Source of the DNA: an uncultured Bacteroidota bacterium
GTDB lineage: Bacteria > Bacteroidota > Bacteroidia > Chitinophagales > Saprospiraceae
Assembly (NCBI GenBank): GCA_937872515.1
Contig: CALMSX010000048.1
Location: forward strand, 1 to 64,000
DNA length: 64,000 nt
Direction: 5' to 3'
This document shows, piece by piece, positions 52,595-60,655 of the stretch (within the stretch, counting starts at the first letter, position 1; each line of letters starts with the position of its first letter). The notes under the pieces were generated by a model that saw only the letters and a program-made list of their open reading frames with translations, was not told the origin of the DNA and searched no databases. The position numbers and the translations under genes are program-made.

Positions 52595-53470
52595 TTAAAT
52601 ACAGATATCTCTCAACACCTCTAACGCTTTTGGCCATGTAGATTCAAAGTAACCTTTAAATTCTTCATTCGTATCCATTTGTACTCTCAGCAAGGTGGAT
52701 CCTCCTTTGTCGATAAAATAATAATTTTCCAAGGCCCCTGCCCAGCTTTCTACCATTGGACCTTCAGTTATTATTTCTTCCCCCTGTATCAGCCCAAGGT
52801 GCTCAATGCTAATGAATTGATTCATCATGTTTTCTTTGATCCTTGACACCATTCCCCCTGCATTTCCTTCGGCATCCTGGCCTATAAAATGAATGTCGCT
52901 TCCTTTATCCCATGAACCTTTGTAATTGGAAGTTTCATTAAAAACGGTTGTCCAGGTTTTGTAATGATTGGGATCTATCATGGTTGAATAAACTTTTGCT
53001 ACAGGGGCCGGTATTTCAATTTCAAAGCTCATAGGCGAGTCAGGGTTCTTTTCAGCATACGCCTTAAAATTATTTAAGATCGCCGTCCAGCCCATCTCCT
53101 GAAGTTCCAAAGAGTTTTGATTTTCAGCATCAAAACTTTCAGTAACCCAGGTACCACCGGCTGCCTCTTCAAATGAAACAGCTACTACCCTGCCGTCGCC
53201 CAATACATACCTGAGTTTTTTCATGGGTATTACTTCTTCATAAATGCCTTCAAAATCAAAGCCAAAGGAACCATCCTTGGCCTCCATCCTGGATTTGATT
53301 TTTCCGCCTGCTCTTAAGTCATTTTCGGCATAAGTAGTATGCCAATCCGCGTTTGCAGCATTCCATTTAATAATGTGATGAGGAGTATTCCAACACTCCC
53401 ACACTTTTTCCAGAGGAGAATGTACAATCGCATTGATGGTAATGGTGTTTTTTTTGGTTGAATTCTGCAT
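52595..53470 (-). CDS. Tandem SRPBCC (AHSA1-like) domain protein
   Basis: 291 residues from ATG 53470. A longer frame from 53536 would span the likely promoter and is rejected. It has two START/Bet v1-like domains in tandem: the first (about 6-135) with IVHSPLEKVWECWNTPHHII, typical of AHSA1, and the second (about 145-290) with IEIPAPVAKVYSTMIDPNHY. Most family members have one domain. These folds bind hydrophobic ligands or assist partner proteins. It heads the minus-strand SRPBCC-VOC-VOC group and is divergent from the GlxA-type regulator, which probably controls it. Confidence 0.9.
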   Translation of the reverse strand: MQNSTKKNTITINAIVHSPLEKVWECWNTPHHIIKWNAANADWHTTYAENDLRAGGKIKSRMEAKDGSFGFDFEGIYEEVIPMKKLRYVLGDGRVVAVSFEEAAGGTWVTESFDAENQNSLELQEMGWTAILNNFKAYAEKNPDSPMSFEIEIPAPVAKVYSTMIDPNHYKTWTTVFNETSNYKGSWDKGSDIHFIGQDAEGNAGGMVSRIKENMMNQFISIEHLGLIQGEEIITEGPMVESWAGALENYYFIDKGGSTLLRVQMDTNEEFKGYFESTWPKALEVLRDICI

Positions 53471-53490
53471 AATCTGTGGTTTTAATAAGG

Positions 53491-53518
53491 CAAAGTTAAT
53501 ACAAGGTCCTTTCACAAA
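53491..53518 (-). promoter_or_regulatory. Promoter of the SRPBCC gene
   Basis: On the minus strand a perfect TAnnTTTG box (TAACTTTG, 53491-53498) lies 16 bp after TTTG (53515-53518). The ATG at 53470 follows after 20 bp. Confidence 0.55.
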
Positions 53519-53592
53519 TGAAGTGTAATTCTGCATATTTAAGGGGGCGAAAACGACAATTTTTATATTTTTGAACTTTTAAATGATCTTGG

Positions 53593-54564
53593 ATGAAAAA
53601 CATAGCTATTTATGTGCCTGTGAATGGAGTTATTGAGGCCATAACCCCAGCCTATCGCTTATTCAAAACAGCCAATGATTTTCTTGCCATGCAGGGGCAG
53701 CCACCGGCATTCCAGGTTTTTTATGTGGGACTCCATACTCAAGTGGCGGCCAACGATGGAGAATACCAAATCAACATCCATTATACCCTGCAGCAGGCAC
53801 CAAAGATTGATTTACTCATCCTTCCTGCTATTTACGGCGATATAGATATCGCTTTGCAAAACAATCAAAAGGCATACCCATGGATCAACGATTTATTTCG
53901 CGGGGGGACAGAAATTGCCAGCCTTTGTATTGGAGCCTTCATCTTGGGTGAAAGTGGACTTGCCAATGGAAGGGCTTGTTCAACGCATTGGGCCTTTTAC
54001 GATACCTTCAGAGAACGGTATCCTGAAAGCGAAGTGGTAGAAGGTGATATAATTACTGAAAATGGGCGGATTTATTCCAGCGGTGGGGCCAACTCATTGT
54101 GGAATTTATTGCTTTATCTATTGGAAAAATATGAAGGAAGGGATTTGGCAATCCAGGCAGCTAAGTTTTTTGCTATCGATCTGGATCGCAAGAGTCAAAG
54201 CCCATTTACCATCTTCACCGGCCAGAAAAGACACAACGATGAAGACATCCTGATGATTCAACAATACATTGAAAACAATTATGCTTTAAAAACAACCATA
54301 GATGAGCTGGCAGGTATGACCAGCACCAGTCGCAGAAGCCTTGAGCGCAGATTCAAAAATGCCACCAACAATACCGTTGTCGCTTATTTGCAAAGGGTTC
54401 GGATTGAAGCGGCCAAACGTAGTTTAGAACTCAGCAGAAAAAATGTGAACGAGGTGATGTACGAAGTGGGATACAGTGATGTAAAAGCCTTTAGGGATGT
54501 ATTCAAAAAAGTAACAGGCCTCACCCCCATTGAGTACCGCAGTAAATATGCGAGTCGCAATTAG
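53593..54564 (+). CDS. GlxA-type AraC-family regulator
   Basis: A 323-residue regulator: an N-terminal DJ-1/PfpI-like domain (about 5-190) with ASLCIGAFILGESGLANGR carrying the conserved Cys at the nucleophile elbow, and a C-terminal AraC helix-turn-helix pair (about 215-320) with TIDELAGMTSTSRRSLERRF and YEVGYSDVKAFRDVFKKVTG. Such proteins sense small metabolites in the DJ-1 domain and control neighbouring genes. It is divergent from the SRPBCC/VOC genes; the start ATG is 53593. Confidence 0.92.
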   Translation: MKNIAIYVPVNGVIEAITPAYRLFKTANDFLAMQGQPPAFQVFYVGLHTQVAANDGEYQINIHYTLQQAPKIDLLILPAIYGDIDIALQNNQKAYPWINDLFRGGTEIASLCIGAFILGESGLANGRACSTHWAFYDTFRERYPESEVVEGDIITENGRIYSSGGANSLWNLLLYLLEKYEGRDLAIQAAKFFAIDLDRKSQSPFTIFTGQKRHNDEDILMIQQYIENNYALKTTIDELAGMTSTSRRSLERRFKNATNNTVVAYLQRVRIEAAKRSLELSRKNVNEVMYEVGYSDVKAFRDVFKKVTGLTPIEYRSKYASRN

Positions 54565-54864
54565 ATTTCTCCCTGCTTTATTCCATCTCACAAATAAAAA
54601 TGCCTTAGGGTGAGAGTTGGAAATATGCTGAATCAAAACATAGCCATCACTTCTTTTCGAAATTTCTGACAAATAGGCTTTCATAAGGGCCACCTTACCT
54701 AAACCCACCATCCTTCAATGATAAGTATTGGATGCAATGTACTTGGTCATTGTATTTTGTAACCTAGGTTACACAATAGACAGCCCTATATCACAAATAT
54801 CCATGATGCCCATCGTTTGAATTCCTGCTGCTTAGCCCCAACTTTGGTACAAATATCATTAAGG
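54565..54864. other. Intergenic region before the sulfur module
   Basis: A 300-bp gap with no gene. It holds a perfect 16-bp palindrome at 54758-54773 and, nearer the start codon, a TTTG-containing -7-like stretch (about 54811-54818). Nothing else is recognised. Confidence 0.5.
54758..54773. promoter_or_regulatory. 16-bp palindrome upstream of the sulfur operon
   Basis: tgtaacctaggttaca, a perfect palindrome about 92 bp upstream of the flavoprotein ATG 54865. The shape suits a dimeric repressor or activator. No regulator gene adjoins the operon. Confidence 0.6.
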
Positions 54865-56100
54865 ATGAAAAAAGTATTAATATTAGGAGCAGGTACCGCC
54901 GGCACCATGATGGCCAATCACCTGCATCACGAGTTGGATAAAAAGGAATGGCAAATTGACATCATAGATGAAAGGGAAGAACACCATTACCAGCCAGGCT
55001 ACCTTTTCCTTCCCTTTGACATTTATACACCCGAAGATATAATTAAAAAAATTGAAGATTTTATCCCCAAAGGAATAACGTTACATAAAGGAAAAATAGA
55101 CATCCTTCTGCCAAAAGAAAATGCTGTAAGAATGGCGGATGGCCGTGTTTACAATTACGACATTCTGATCATAGCGACCGGGGCTAAAATAGCGCCTGAA
55201 GAAATTGATGGTATGCAAGGTGAAGAATGGCAAAAGAGTGTTTTTGATTTTTACACTTTTGAAGGAGCCCTTGCTTTGCGCAACAAATTACGAGAATGGG
55301 AAGGAGGCAAATTGTTGGTGCACATCACTGAAATGCCGATCAAATGTCCTGTAGCCCCGCTTGAATTTGCCTTTCTGGCAGATTCTTTTTTTAAACATAA
55401 AAAAATGCGGGATAAGGTGGAAATCAGTTTTGTTACCCCATTGAGTGGTGCCTTTACCAAACCCAAAGCAACGGCAGCTCTTGACCACCTTTTGGATGAA
55501 AAAAATATTAAAATCGAAGCCGACTTTGCCATTGAGTCTGTAGACAATGAGAGAAAAGTGATCATAGACTACGGTGGAAGGGAAATTCCGTTTGATCTGC
55601 TGGTTACTGTGCCCACCAATAAAGGGGATGAAGTAATAGCCAGATCCGGTATGGGTGATGACCTCAATTTTATACCCACCAACAAAGCCACTTTACAATC
55701 GCTGGCCTTTGAAAACATCTTTGTGCTGGGAGACGCATCCAATATTCCCGCATCCAAAGCAGGATCTGTGGCCCACTTTGAAGCAGAAATACTAACCGAA
55801 AATATCAAACACTACATCAATGGAGAACCCCTATCTGAAGAGTTTGATGGTCATGCCAATTGTTTTATTGAAACAGGTGGCGGCAAAGCACTATTAATCG
55901 ACTTTAACTATACCCACGAACCGGTTGAAGGTACGTTTCCATTCCCCGGGGTTGGACCATTGCGCCTTATGAAAGAAAGCAGGATGAACCACATGGGGAA
56001 ACTTGCCTTTAGATGGATCTATTGGAACATGCTGCTGAAGGGAACCCACATCCCATTTGTATCCAGTCATATGGAAGAAGCAGGTAAAAACTTTAATTAA
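54865..56100 (+). CDS. Sulfide:quinone oxidoreductase-like flavoprotein
   Basis: 411 residues from ATG 54865; the longer frame starts with TTG. The N-terminal FAD-binding motif is VLILGAGTAGTMMANHL. It has IIATGAKIAP, a redox Cys161 in MPIKCPVAPLEF and a second Cys333 in HANCFIETGGG, which match the pair used by SQR to form the sulfur bridge; the third Cys of classical SQR is replaced (Phe near 127). C-terminal hydrophobic segments could bind the membrane. SQRs oxidise sulfide and pass electrons to quinone. The TusE/DsrC and DsrE2 genes downstream support a sulfur-transfer role. Confidence 0.87.
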   Translation: MKKVLILGAGTAGTMMANHLHHELDKKEWQIDIIDEREEHHYQPGYLFLPFDIYTPEDIIKKIEDFIPKGITLHKGKIDILLPKENAVRMADGRVYNYDILIIATGAKIAPEEIDGMQGEEWQKSVFDFYTFEGALALRNKLREWEGGKLLVHITEMPIKCPVAPLEFAFLADSFFKHKKMRDKVEISFVTPLSGAFTKPKATAALDHLLDEKNIKIEADFAIESVDNERKVIIDYGGREIPFDLLVTVPTNKGDEVIARSGMGDDLNFIPTNKATLQSLAFENIFVLGDASNIPASKAGSVAHFEAEILTENIKHYINGEPLSEEFDGHANCFIETGGGKALLIDFNYTHEPVEGTFPFPGVGPLRLMKESRMNHMGKLAFRWIYWNMLLKGTHIPFVSSHMEEAGKNFN

Positions 56101-56123
56101 ATCACCTTTTAACAAATAATAAA

Positions 56124-56432
56124 ATGGAAAAAGAAATAGCAGGCAAAATGATCAAGGTAAATGACGAAGGCTACCTTACCGACTTTAGCCAATGGACCCG
56201 TGAAGTAGGAGAAGCCATTGCAGCAGAAAACAACATCACCATGACACCAAGGCATTGGGAAGTGATAGCTTATCTGCAAAATGAACATAAAAACAATGTG
56301 GCTCTCAGCATTCGAAAAATAGGTAAAAGTGATGTATTGGACATCAAAGAATTTTACCAACTTTTCCCTCAAGGGCCATTAAAAACATCTACCAAGATAG
56401 CTGGCATACCAAAGCCTGCCAGTTGTATCTAA
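56124..56432 (+). CDS. TusE/DsrC-family sulfur carrier
   Basis: A 102-residue protein of the DsrC/TusE/RspA group: DEGYLTDFSQWTREVGEAIA, then TMTPRHWEVIAYLQ, and the C-terminal arm FPQGPLKTSTKIAGIPKPAS followed by C101-I. The conserved penultimate Cys (CysA) is present; the second Cys found ten residues upstream in true dissimilatory DsrC is replaced by a non-Cys residue. So it resembles TusE-type carriers that take sulfur as persulfide. It lies 23 nt after the flavoprotein and 39 nt before the DsrE2 gene, forming an operon. Confidence 0.92.
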   Translation: MEKEIAGKMIKVNDEGYLTDFSQWTREVGEAIAAENNITMTPRHWEVIAYLQNEHKNNVALSIRKIGKSDVLDIKEFYQLFPQGPLKTSTKIAGIPKPASCI

Positions 56433-56471
56433 TCAATTATCCTCATTTCAATAAGAATAAAAAAAAATACC

Positions 56472-56954
56472 ATGAGTGAATATAACGGTGAAATCAGAAA
56501 GATGATGATCATCCTTTCTAAAGCCACATTAGAGAATGTATATGCAGCATTTGTGCTGGCCAATGGAGCAAGAATGGAAGGCATTGAAGCAGAAATCTTT
56601 TTTACCTTCTTTGGTCTGGAGGCCATTCATAAGAAAAAACTGGAACACCTTCACATTGCTACAGTGGGCAATCCAGCCATGCACATGCCAACCATGTTGG
56701 GTGGCTTACCAGGCATGGAGAGTCTGGCCACAATGATGATGAAAAAAGAAATGGAAAAAATAGACATGCCTGATGTTCATGAATTTTTAGACATCATGGT
56801 AGCCTCCGGAGTAAAACTTTGGGCTTGCAAACTGGCCATGGATATGTTCCATTATGAGAAAGAAGATATGTATGACGACATTGGAGGCATCATCACCGTA
56901 GGTGACTTTTATAAACAGGGATCCGGAATAGGTACCCATATGTTGTTTATCTAG
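56472..56954 (+). CDS. DsrE2-like sulfurtransferase
   Basis: A 160-residue DsrE/DsrF-fold protein of the DsrE2 (DrsE/peroxiredoxin-like) type: MMIILSKATLENVYAAFVLA at the N-terminus, FFTFFGLEAI, and the conserved SGVKLWACKLAMDMF with Cys119 as likely persulfide site. It is Met-rich in the middle (about 70-95). DsrE-fold proteins relay sulfane sulfur to TusE/DsrC. It is last in the operon, followed by a hairpin. Together the three genes form a sulfide-oxidising and persulfide-transfer module; the final acceptor is not in the window. Confidence 0.92.
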   Translation: MSEYNGEIRKMMIILSKATLENVYAAFVLANGARMEGIEAEIFFTFFGLEAIHKKKLEHLHIATVGNPAMHMPTMLGGLPGMESLATMMMKKEMEKIDMPDVHEFLDIMVASGVKLWACKLAMDMFHYEKEDMYDDIGGIITVGDFYKQGSGIGTHMLFI

Positions 56955-56973
56955 AAGTAGAATAATCTCACTA

Positions 56974-57010
56974 TAAAGCGGGTTGTATTTTCACAATGCA
57001 GCCCGCTTTG
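56974..57010 (+). terminator. Likely terminator after the sulfur operon
   Basis: aaagcggg (56975-56982) pairs with cccgcttt (57002-57009) around a 19-nt loop. The following T tract is weak, so this may be only a 3' hairpin. Confidence 0.55.
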
Positions 57011-57061
57011 TATTGTAAACATTTTGAAACAACCCACTTTATGCTCTTCCTACAAAGACCT

Positions 57062-58510
57062 TTATTTAATTGTGGACCTATTTTTCCTTTGGTATAAAAT
57101 AAGGCATATTCCCTTGTCTTCGAGGGTATGTATGGGTTTATAGTCCCGTTCTATTAAAAGGAAATCTTCTGAACTGACATCATTGTAAAGATTGGAAAAC
57201 AGAAAATAGGAATTATGGTGTAAATCCTTGTTGGTATGCCTGAGAGAAGACGGTGATAAATCAAGGTATTTTCTTTCTGCAAGATTCGGAAAGGAACAGC
57301 CCACCTCATGAATGCTGATTTGACTTTGGTCCAGATATCGATTCATTTGTGACCTCAATTCAAAATACGGCCAATGTGCCAGGCTGGCATCCCAACCTTG
57401 GGCGACGCCCTTGGGATAAATCCAAAAATTACCGGTAAGCAGTGATAATCCAAGCAGAATCAAGGCCACATTTTGAAATCTCACTATTGGCAACCGATAC
57501 AACATTCTCACAGTGATCAACAGAAGCCCCATTATGATGGGCAACAAATAACGGTGACCAGATAAACCGGTATGTAAAACCATGGATGGCAACAAAAAGA
57601 GGGATAAAAACACAACCAGGTAAAAAAGTCTTTTAAGGGTTCCATCTTTTTTAATGTCAGGCCACCATTTTAGCAGACCAATTAACAATATCAATCCCAT
57701 CATCCACCTCCCAAAATCGGCCAACCTCCAAACGATTATGGCCCCGTTTTTTAAAAACTGCCATCCTGTAACAGAAGTGAAACTAGCTGCCCACGGAGAA
57801 TGATCATGGTATCCTATCCAACCTTTAGCCCAAAAATGATAAAACTGAAAAGCGACAAAGAGCAGGCTGGCAGGTATAAAAGGAAAAAGATCCGTCAAAA
57901 CCGTGCGAAGGTCCTTTTTGCCATCCATCCAATTCAAATAGATTTGCCAAACAAACAGGGCTGCAACAACCATTGCCCCCCTGTTAGAAGCCAATACACA
58001 CAACAGAGCTCCGCTAAAAACAGATGACTTTTGTTTGGCCCAAATACCATTTAGTGTCAGGAAAAAGCCCCCCATTAAAATAATATCAGGAGAGATCAAT
58101 GAGCCCTGGGCCATCAGGGTTGGGTCTAGTAAAATCAGACCCACTATTACGGGAATCCAGGTCTTACCTACGATTTTATCTGCAAACAAATGAACCTGAT
58201 AGATCAATAACACCAACCATGGTATCATAGCCAGGTGAGAAATCAACAGTGTCTTGCCAAATATTTTCCATACCCATGCCATCATCCAGCCCATAAAGGG
58301 GAGATGACCACTGTCTATGTCGTCAGGAAGTAAAAAATGAAACATGCTGCCCTCATAAAAATGATGGGCTTGTTTGGAGGCCAGCTGAACTGTATCCCAG
58401 AAAAATATATGATCCAGTGAACAACAGACCAAAGTTATATACACTATAATCCAAAAAAACAGAGATGCTTTTCTCCAAAAAGTTCCCAAATCGAGCTTAT
58501 TATTATGCAC
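57062..58510 (-). CDS. GT-C-like multi-pass membrane protein
   Basis: A 482-residue protein with about 11-12 predicted membrane helices, starting at GTG 58510. An early loop with FFWDTVQLAS and DIDSGHLPFMGW resembles the acidic loop of ArnT/PMT-type (GT39/PMT_2) lipid-linked glycosyltransferases, which use polyprenyl-phosphate sugars. Other catalytic signatures are not clear, so this stays a family-level guess. On the minus strand a perfect -7 box TATCTTTG (58515-58522) lies only 5 bp from the GTG, so the message may be leaderless or the real start further in. Confidence 0.7.
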   Translation of the reverse strand: MHNNKLDLGTFWRKASLFFWIIVYITLVCCSLDHIFFWDTVQLASKQAHHFYEGSMFHFLLPDDIDSGHLPFMGWMMAWVWKIFGKTLLISHLAMIPWLVLLIYQVHLFADKIVGKTWIPVIVGLILLDPTLMAQGSLISPDIILMGGFFLTLNGIWAKQKSSVFSGALLCVLASNRGAMVVAALFVWQIYLNWMDGKKDLRTVLTDLFPFIPASLLFVAFQFYHFWAKGWIGYHDHSPWAASFTSVTGWQFLKNGAIIVWRLADFGRWMMGLILLIGLLKWWPDIKKDGTLKRLFYLVVFLSLFLLPSMVLHTGLSGHRYLLPIIMGLLLITVRMLYRLPIVRFQNVALILLGLSLLTGNFWIYPKGVAQGWDASLAHWPYFELRSQMNRYLDQSQISIHEVGCSFPNLAERKYLDLSPSSLRHTNKDLHHNSYFLFSNLYNDVSSEDFLLIERDYKPIHTLEDKGICLILYQRKNRSTIK

Positions 58511-58599
58511 AAAACAAAGATACTGAATCCTCTACTGGATAATTTGAACCAAGTAGCCAATTTTTATGTTTAGTTCATTTGTTTCAACAAATATTAAGC

Positions 58600-59145
58600 A
58601 TGAAAATTTTTGCCTTTGCCGCAAGTAATAGTCGTAAATCGATCAACAAACAGCTGGTTACCTACACATTAACTTATTTTGATGGCTATGAAAAAAACCT
58701 GATCGACCTCAATGATTATGAAATGCCCATTTACGGCATTGACACAGAAAATGAAGATGGAATCCCGCTACCGGCATACAAGCTGGCTTCTCTCATAGAT
58801 GAGTCAGATTTGATCATTTGTTCATTTGCTGAGCACAACGGCGCTTATACGGCTGCCTTTAAAAACATCCTCGACTGGGTTTCACGCATCAAAGGCAGGA
58901 AAGTGTGGAATGACAAGCCGATTTTCGCCATGGCTACATCTACAGGTGCCAGGGGTGGTTCATCTGTTCTTGACATTGCCTCTAAAAGAATACCCTTTAA
59001 TGGAGGCAAAGTGATTGATACCTTCTCTCTCCCATCCTTTGGTGAAAATTTTGACCCGGAAAATGGTATAACCAATGAAAATTTGAAAACTGAACTGGAA
59101 GAAAAAATCAATAGGTTAAAGTCAACCCTCGTATTTACGGTTTAA
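58600..59145 (+). CDS. NADPH-dependent FMN reductase-like protein
   Basis: 181 residues from ATG 58600; the longer frame starts with TTG. It is a flavodoxin-like fold with FAASNSRKSINKQLV as phosphate-binding loop (about 5-19), SFAEHNGAYTAAFKNILDWV and the flavin-contacting TSTGARGGSS (about 112-121). The family transfers electrons from NAD(P)H to FMN, quinones or azo compounds. It is expressed alone and converges with the NTF2-like gene, their 3' ends overlapping by 11 bp. Confidence 0.92.
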   Translation: MKIFAFAASNSRKSINKQLVTYTLTYFDGYEKNLIDLNDYEMPIYGIDTENEDGIPLPAYKLASLIDESDLIICSFAEHNGAYTAAFKNILDWVSRIKGRKVWNDKPIFAMATSTGARGGSSVLDIASKRIPFNGGKVIDTFSLPSFGENFDPENGITNENLKTELEEKINRLKSTLVFTV

Positions 59146-59611
59146 GTCCGTTTTGTTCCATGTACTGCTGCAATTGGGTCCTTACTTTTTGATGTACCTT
59201 ATTTTTCAAAAAAGATGTCCATCCAAACAACTTCCCCATGGGACCCAAGGCCTGACGTGCCCAATCCGCAAATGAAAAGGCATCCCGGTGCTGTACTATT
59301 TTGCCATTTTCAACAACAAAACTAGCTCTGATTACATTTACAACCTGCCTTTTTGAAGGTCCAAATGTATATCGGGCTGTCCATTGGGTAGACACCACTG
59401 TTCCCAATAATTCAGGGGGCGACCAACTGATACTGATGTCCTTACTTCTTTTCAAAAGCATGGTCCACATTGCCCGGGCTTCGTTGGCGGTAAGTTGACC
59501 AAAAACGTCGTCTTCAAACACAGCTTCATCACTATACAATTCAGACATCATGCTGGTATCTTTTTGTGAAAATGCCGTGTAAAAACGATTGACTACTTCC
59601 CTGGGTGTCAT
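59135..59611 (-). CDS. SnoaL/NTF2-like protein
   Basis: 158 residues from ATG 59611; a longer frame would run into the divergent gene. It has a cone-shaped NTF2-like fold: REVVNRFYTAFSQKDTSMMS, then LYSDEAVFEDDVFG, W-S-P-P-E and VVNVIRASFVVENGKIVQHR. C-terminal residues after about 125 are basic and extra to the core. The superfamily holds polyketide cyclases, isomerases and binding proteins; no active site can be assigned. It is divergent from the molybdenum-related membrane gene. Confidence 0.87.
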   Translation of the reverse strand: MTPREVVNRFYTAFSQKDTSMMSELYSDEAVFEDDVFGQLTANEARAMWTMLLKRSKDISISWSPPELLGTVVSTQWTARYTFGPSKRQVVNVIRASFVVENGKIVQHRDAFSFADWARQALGPMGKLFGWTSFLKNKVHQKVRTQLQQYMEQNGLKP

Positions 59612-59655
59612 ATATCTTTTGAATTGAATAGTTATAACTACCGCAAGATACCCAT

Positions 59656-59663
59656 TATATTTG
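59656..59663 (+). promoter_or_regulatory. -7 promoter element for the molybdenum group
   Basis: TATATTTG, a perfect TAnnTTTG match, ends 5 bp before GTG 59669. If used, the first gene would be read from a leaderless message; no good -33 partner is seen. Confidence 0.4.
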
Positions 59664-59668
59664 TAGTA

Positions 59669-60655
59669 GTGAAAACACAAAAATACGACATCAGTGGATT
59701 AATCTGTCTTTGGGCCCTTGCCGAAAGCGGAATCGGAGGGGTTCTGCATGCTCTCAGACTCCCATTTACCGGCATTTTTGTGGGTGGATTTGCGGTGATC
59801 AGTATTGCCTTGATCGCCTGGTACTCAAGTGATAAAAATGAAATATTAAAAGCCCTTTCTATCGTTTTAGCGGTTAAACTCCTTGCGAGTCCCCATTCTC
59901 CTTGGCAGGCTTATGTGGCTGTAGCATTTCAAGGCTTGTTGAGCTATTTCCTGTTCAACCATCGGCAACAGTATGCCTTGCGTACCATCGCTTTCACTAC
60001 TATTTGTTTGTTGGAATCCGCCCTTCAAAAAATATTACTTGCTATCTTAATTTTTGGAACAGAATTTTTATCAGCTGTTGATAAAAGTGCCATAAATGTT
60101 GCTCAAAGTGTGGGAATAGAGCTTGATTCTTCTGTTGTGACCTGGTTGTTTGTGGTATACACTCTATTGCACCTGCTAACAGGCATCTTTTTAGGTTTGT
60201 GGATTCCTTCACTTCCGCAAGCCATTGCCAGAGCAGAAGATATTGCCAACAATGACATCGAACAACACAAGCCAGTGGAAACCCAAAATGCCTCATCATG
60301 GAAAGGCCTGCTTTTTGTTTTAACTGGTATTGCCCTATTGCTTTATTTCTATTTACCCGATAACGCTGCTTTCAATTTAGTCTCTTTATTGCTTCGGGTT
60401 ATCTTATTAACCCTGACATTGACCTTCGCCATAGGCCCCTTGATAAAAATGTTGATCCTGAAATATTTGGCAAAAAACAAGCAAAACAAGGCAGCTATCA
60501 ACCAGGTTTTAATACGTCTCCCCCACTTCAGGAACAAGTTGATCCAACATTATTATTTTGCCAGAAATAACTTCCGCGGCATTAAGGCCATTAAATTTTT
60601 TATTCTGGGCATGCTGGTTTTCTCTTTAAAGGGTGAAGATGCGGCAACTCCATAA
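59669..60655 (+). CDS. Multi-pass membrane protein, ECF S-component-like, molybdenum group
   Basis: 328 residues from GTG 59669; a longer frame from TTG 59624 is possible but lies before the -7 element. About 8-9 membrane helices are predicted. ESGIGGVLHALRLPFTGIFV near 17-36 resembles the early helix and loop of ECF-type substrate-binding (S) proteins, but the protein is longer than usual S components and no EcfA/EcfT genes adjoin. The stop overlaps the start of the THEP1-MobA gene by 17-23 nt. Linkage to cofactor genes suggests transport of molybdate or a cofactor precursor; this is inference. Confidence 0.72.
   Translation: MKTQKYDISGLICLWALAESGIGGVLHALRLPFTGIFVGGFAVISIALIAWYSSDKNEILKALSIVLAVKLLASPHSPWQAYVAVAFQGLLSYFLFNHRQQYALRTIAFTTICLLESALQKILLAILIFGTEFLSAVDKSAINVAQSVGIELDSSVVTWLFVVYTLLHLLTGIFLGLWIPSLPQAIARAEDIANNDIEQHKPVETQNASSWKGLLFVLTGIALLLYFYLPDNAAFNLVSLLLRVILLTLTLTFAIGPLIKMLILKYLAKNKQNKAAINQVLIRLPHFRNKLIQHYYFARNNFRGIKAIKFFILGMLVFSLKGEDAATP

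Noticed and set aside
53471-53536. Longer N-terminus of the SRPBCC protein
   Set aside because: The region contains a perfect TAnnTTTG promoter box, and the added residues do not fit the domain.
56124-56432. Dissimilatory DsrC for sulfite reduction
   Set aside because: Only the penultimate Cys is present and no dsrAB is nearby; a TusE-type carrier is more likely.
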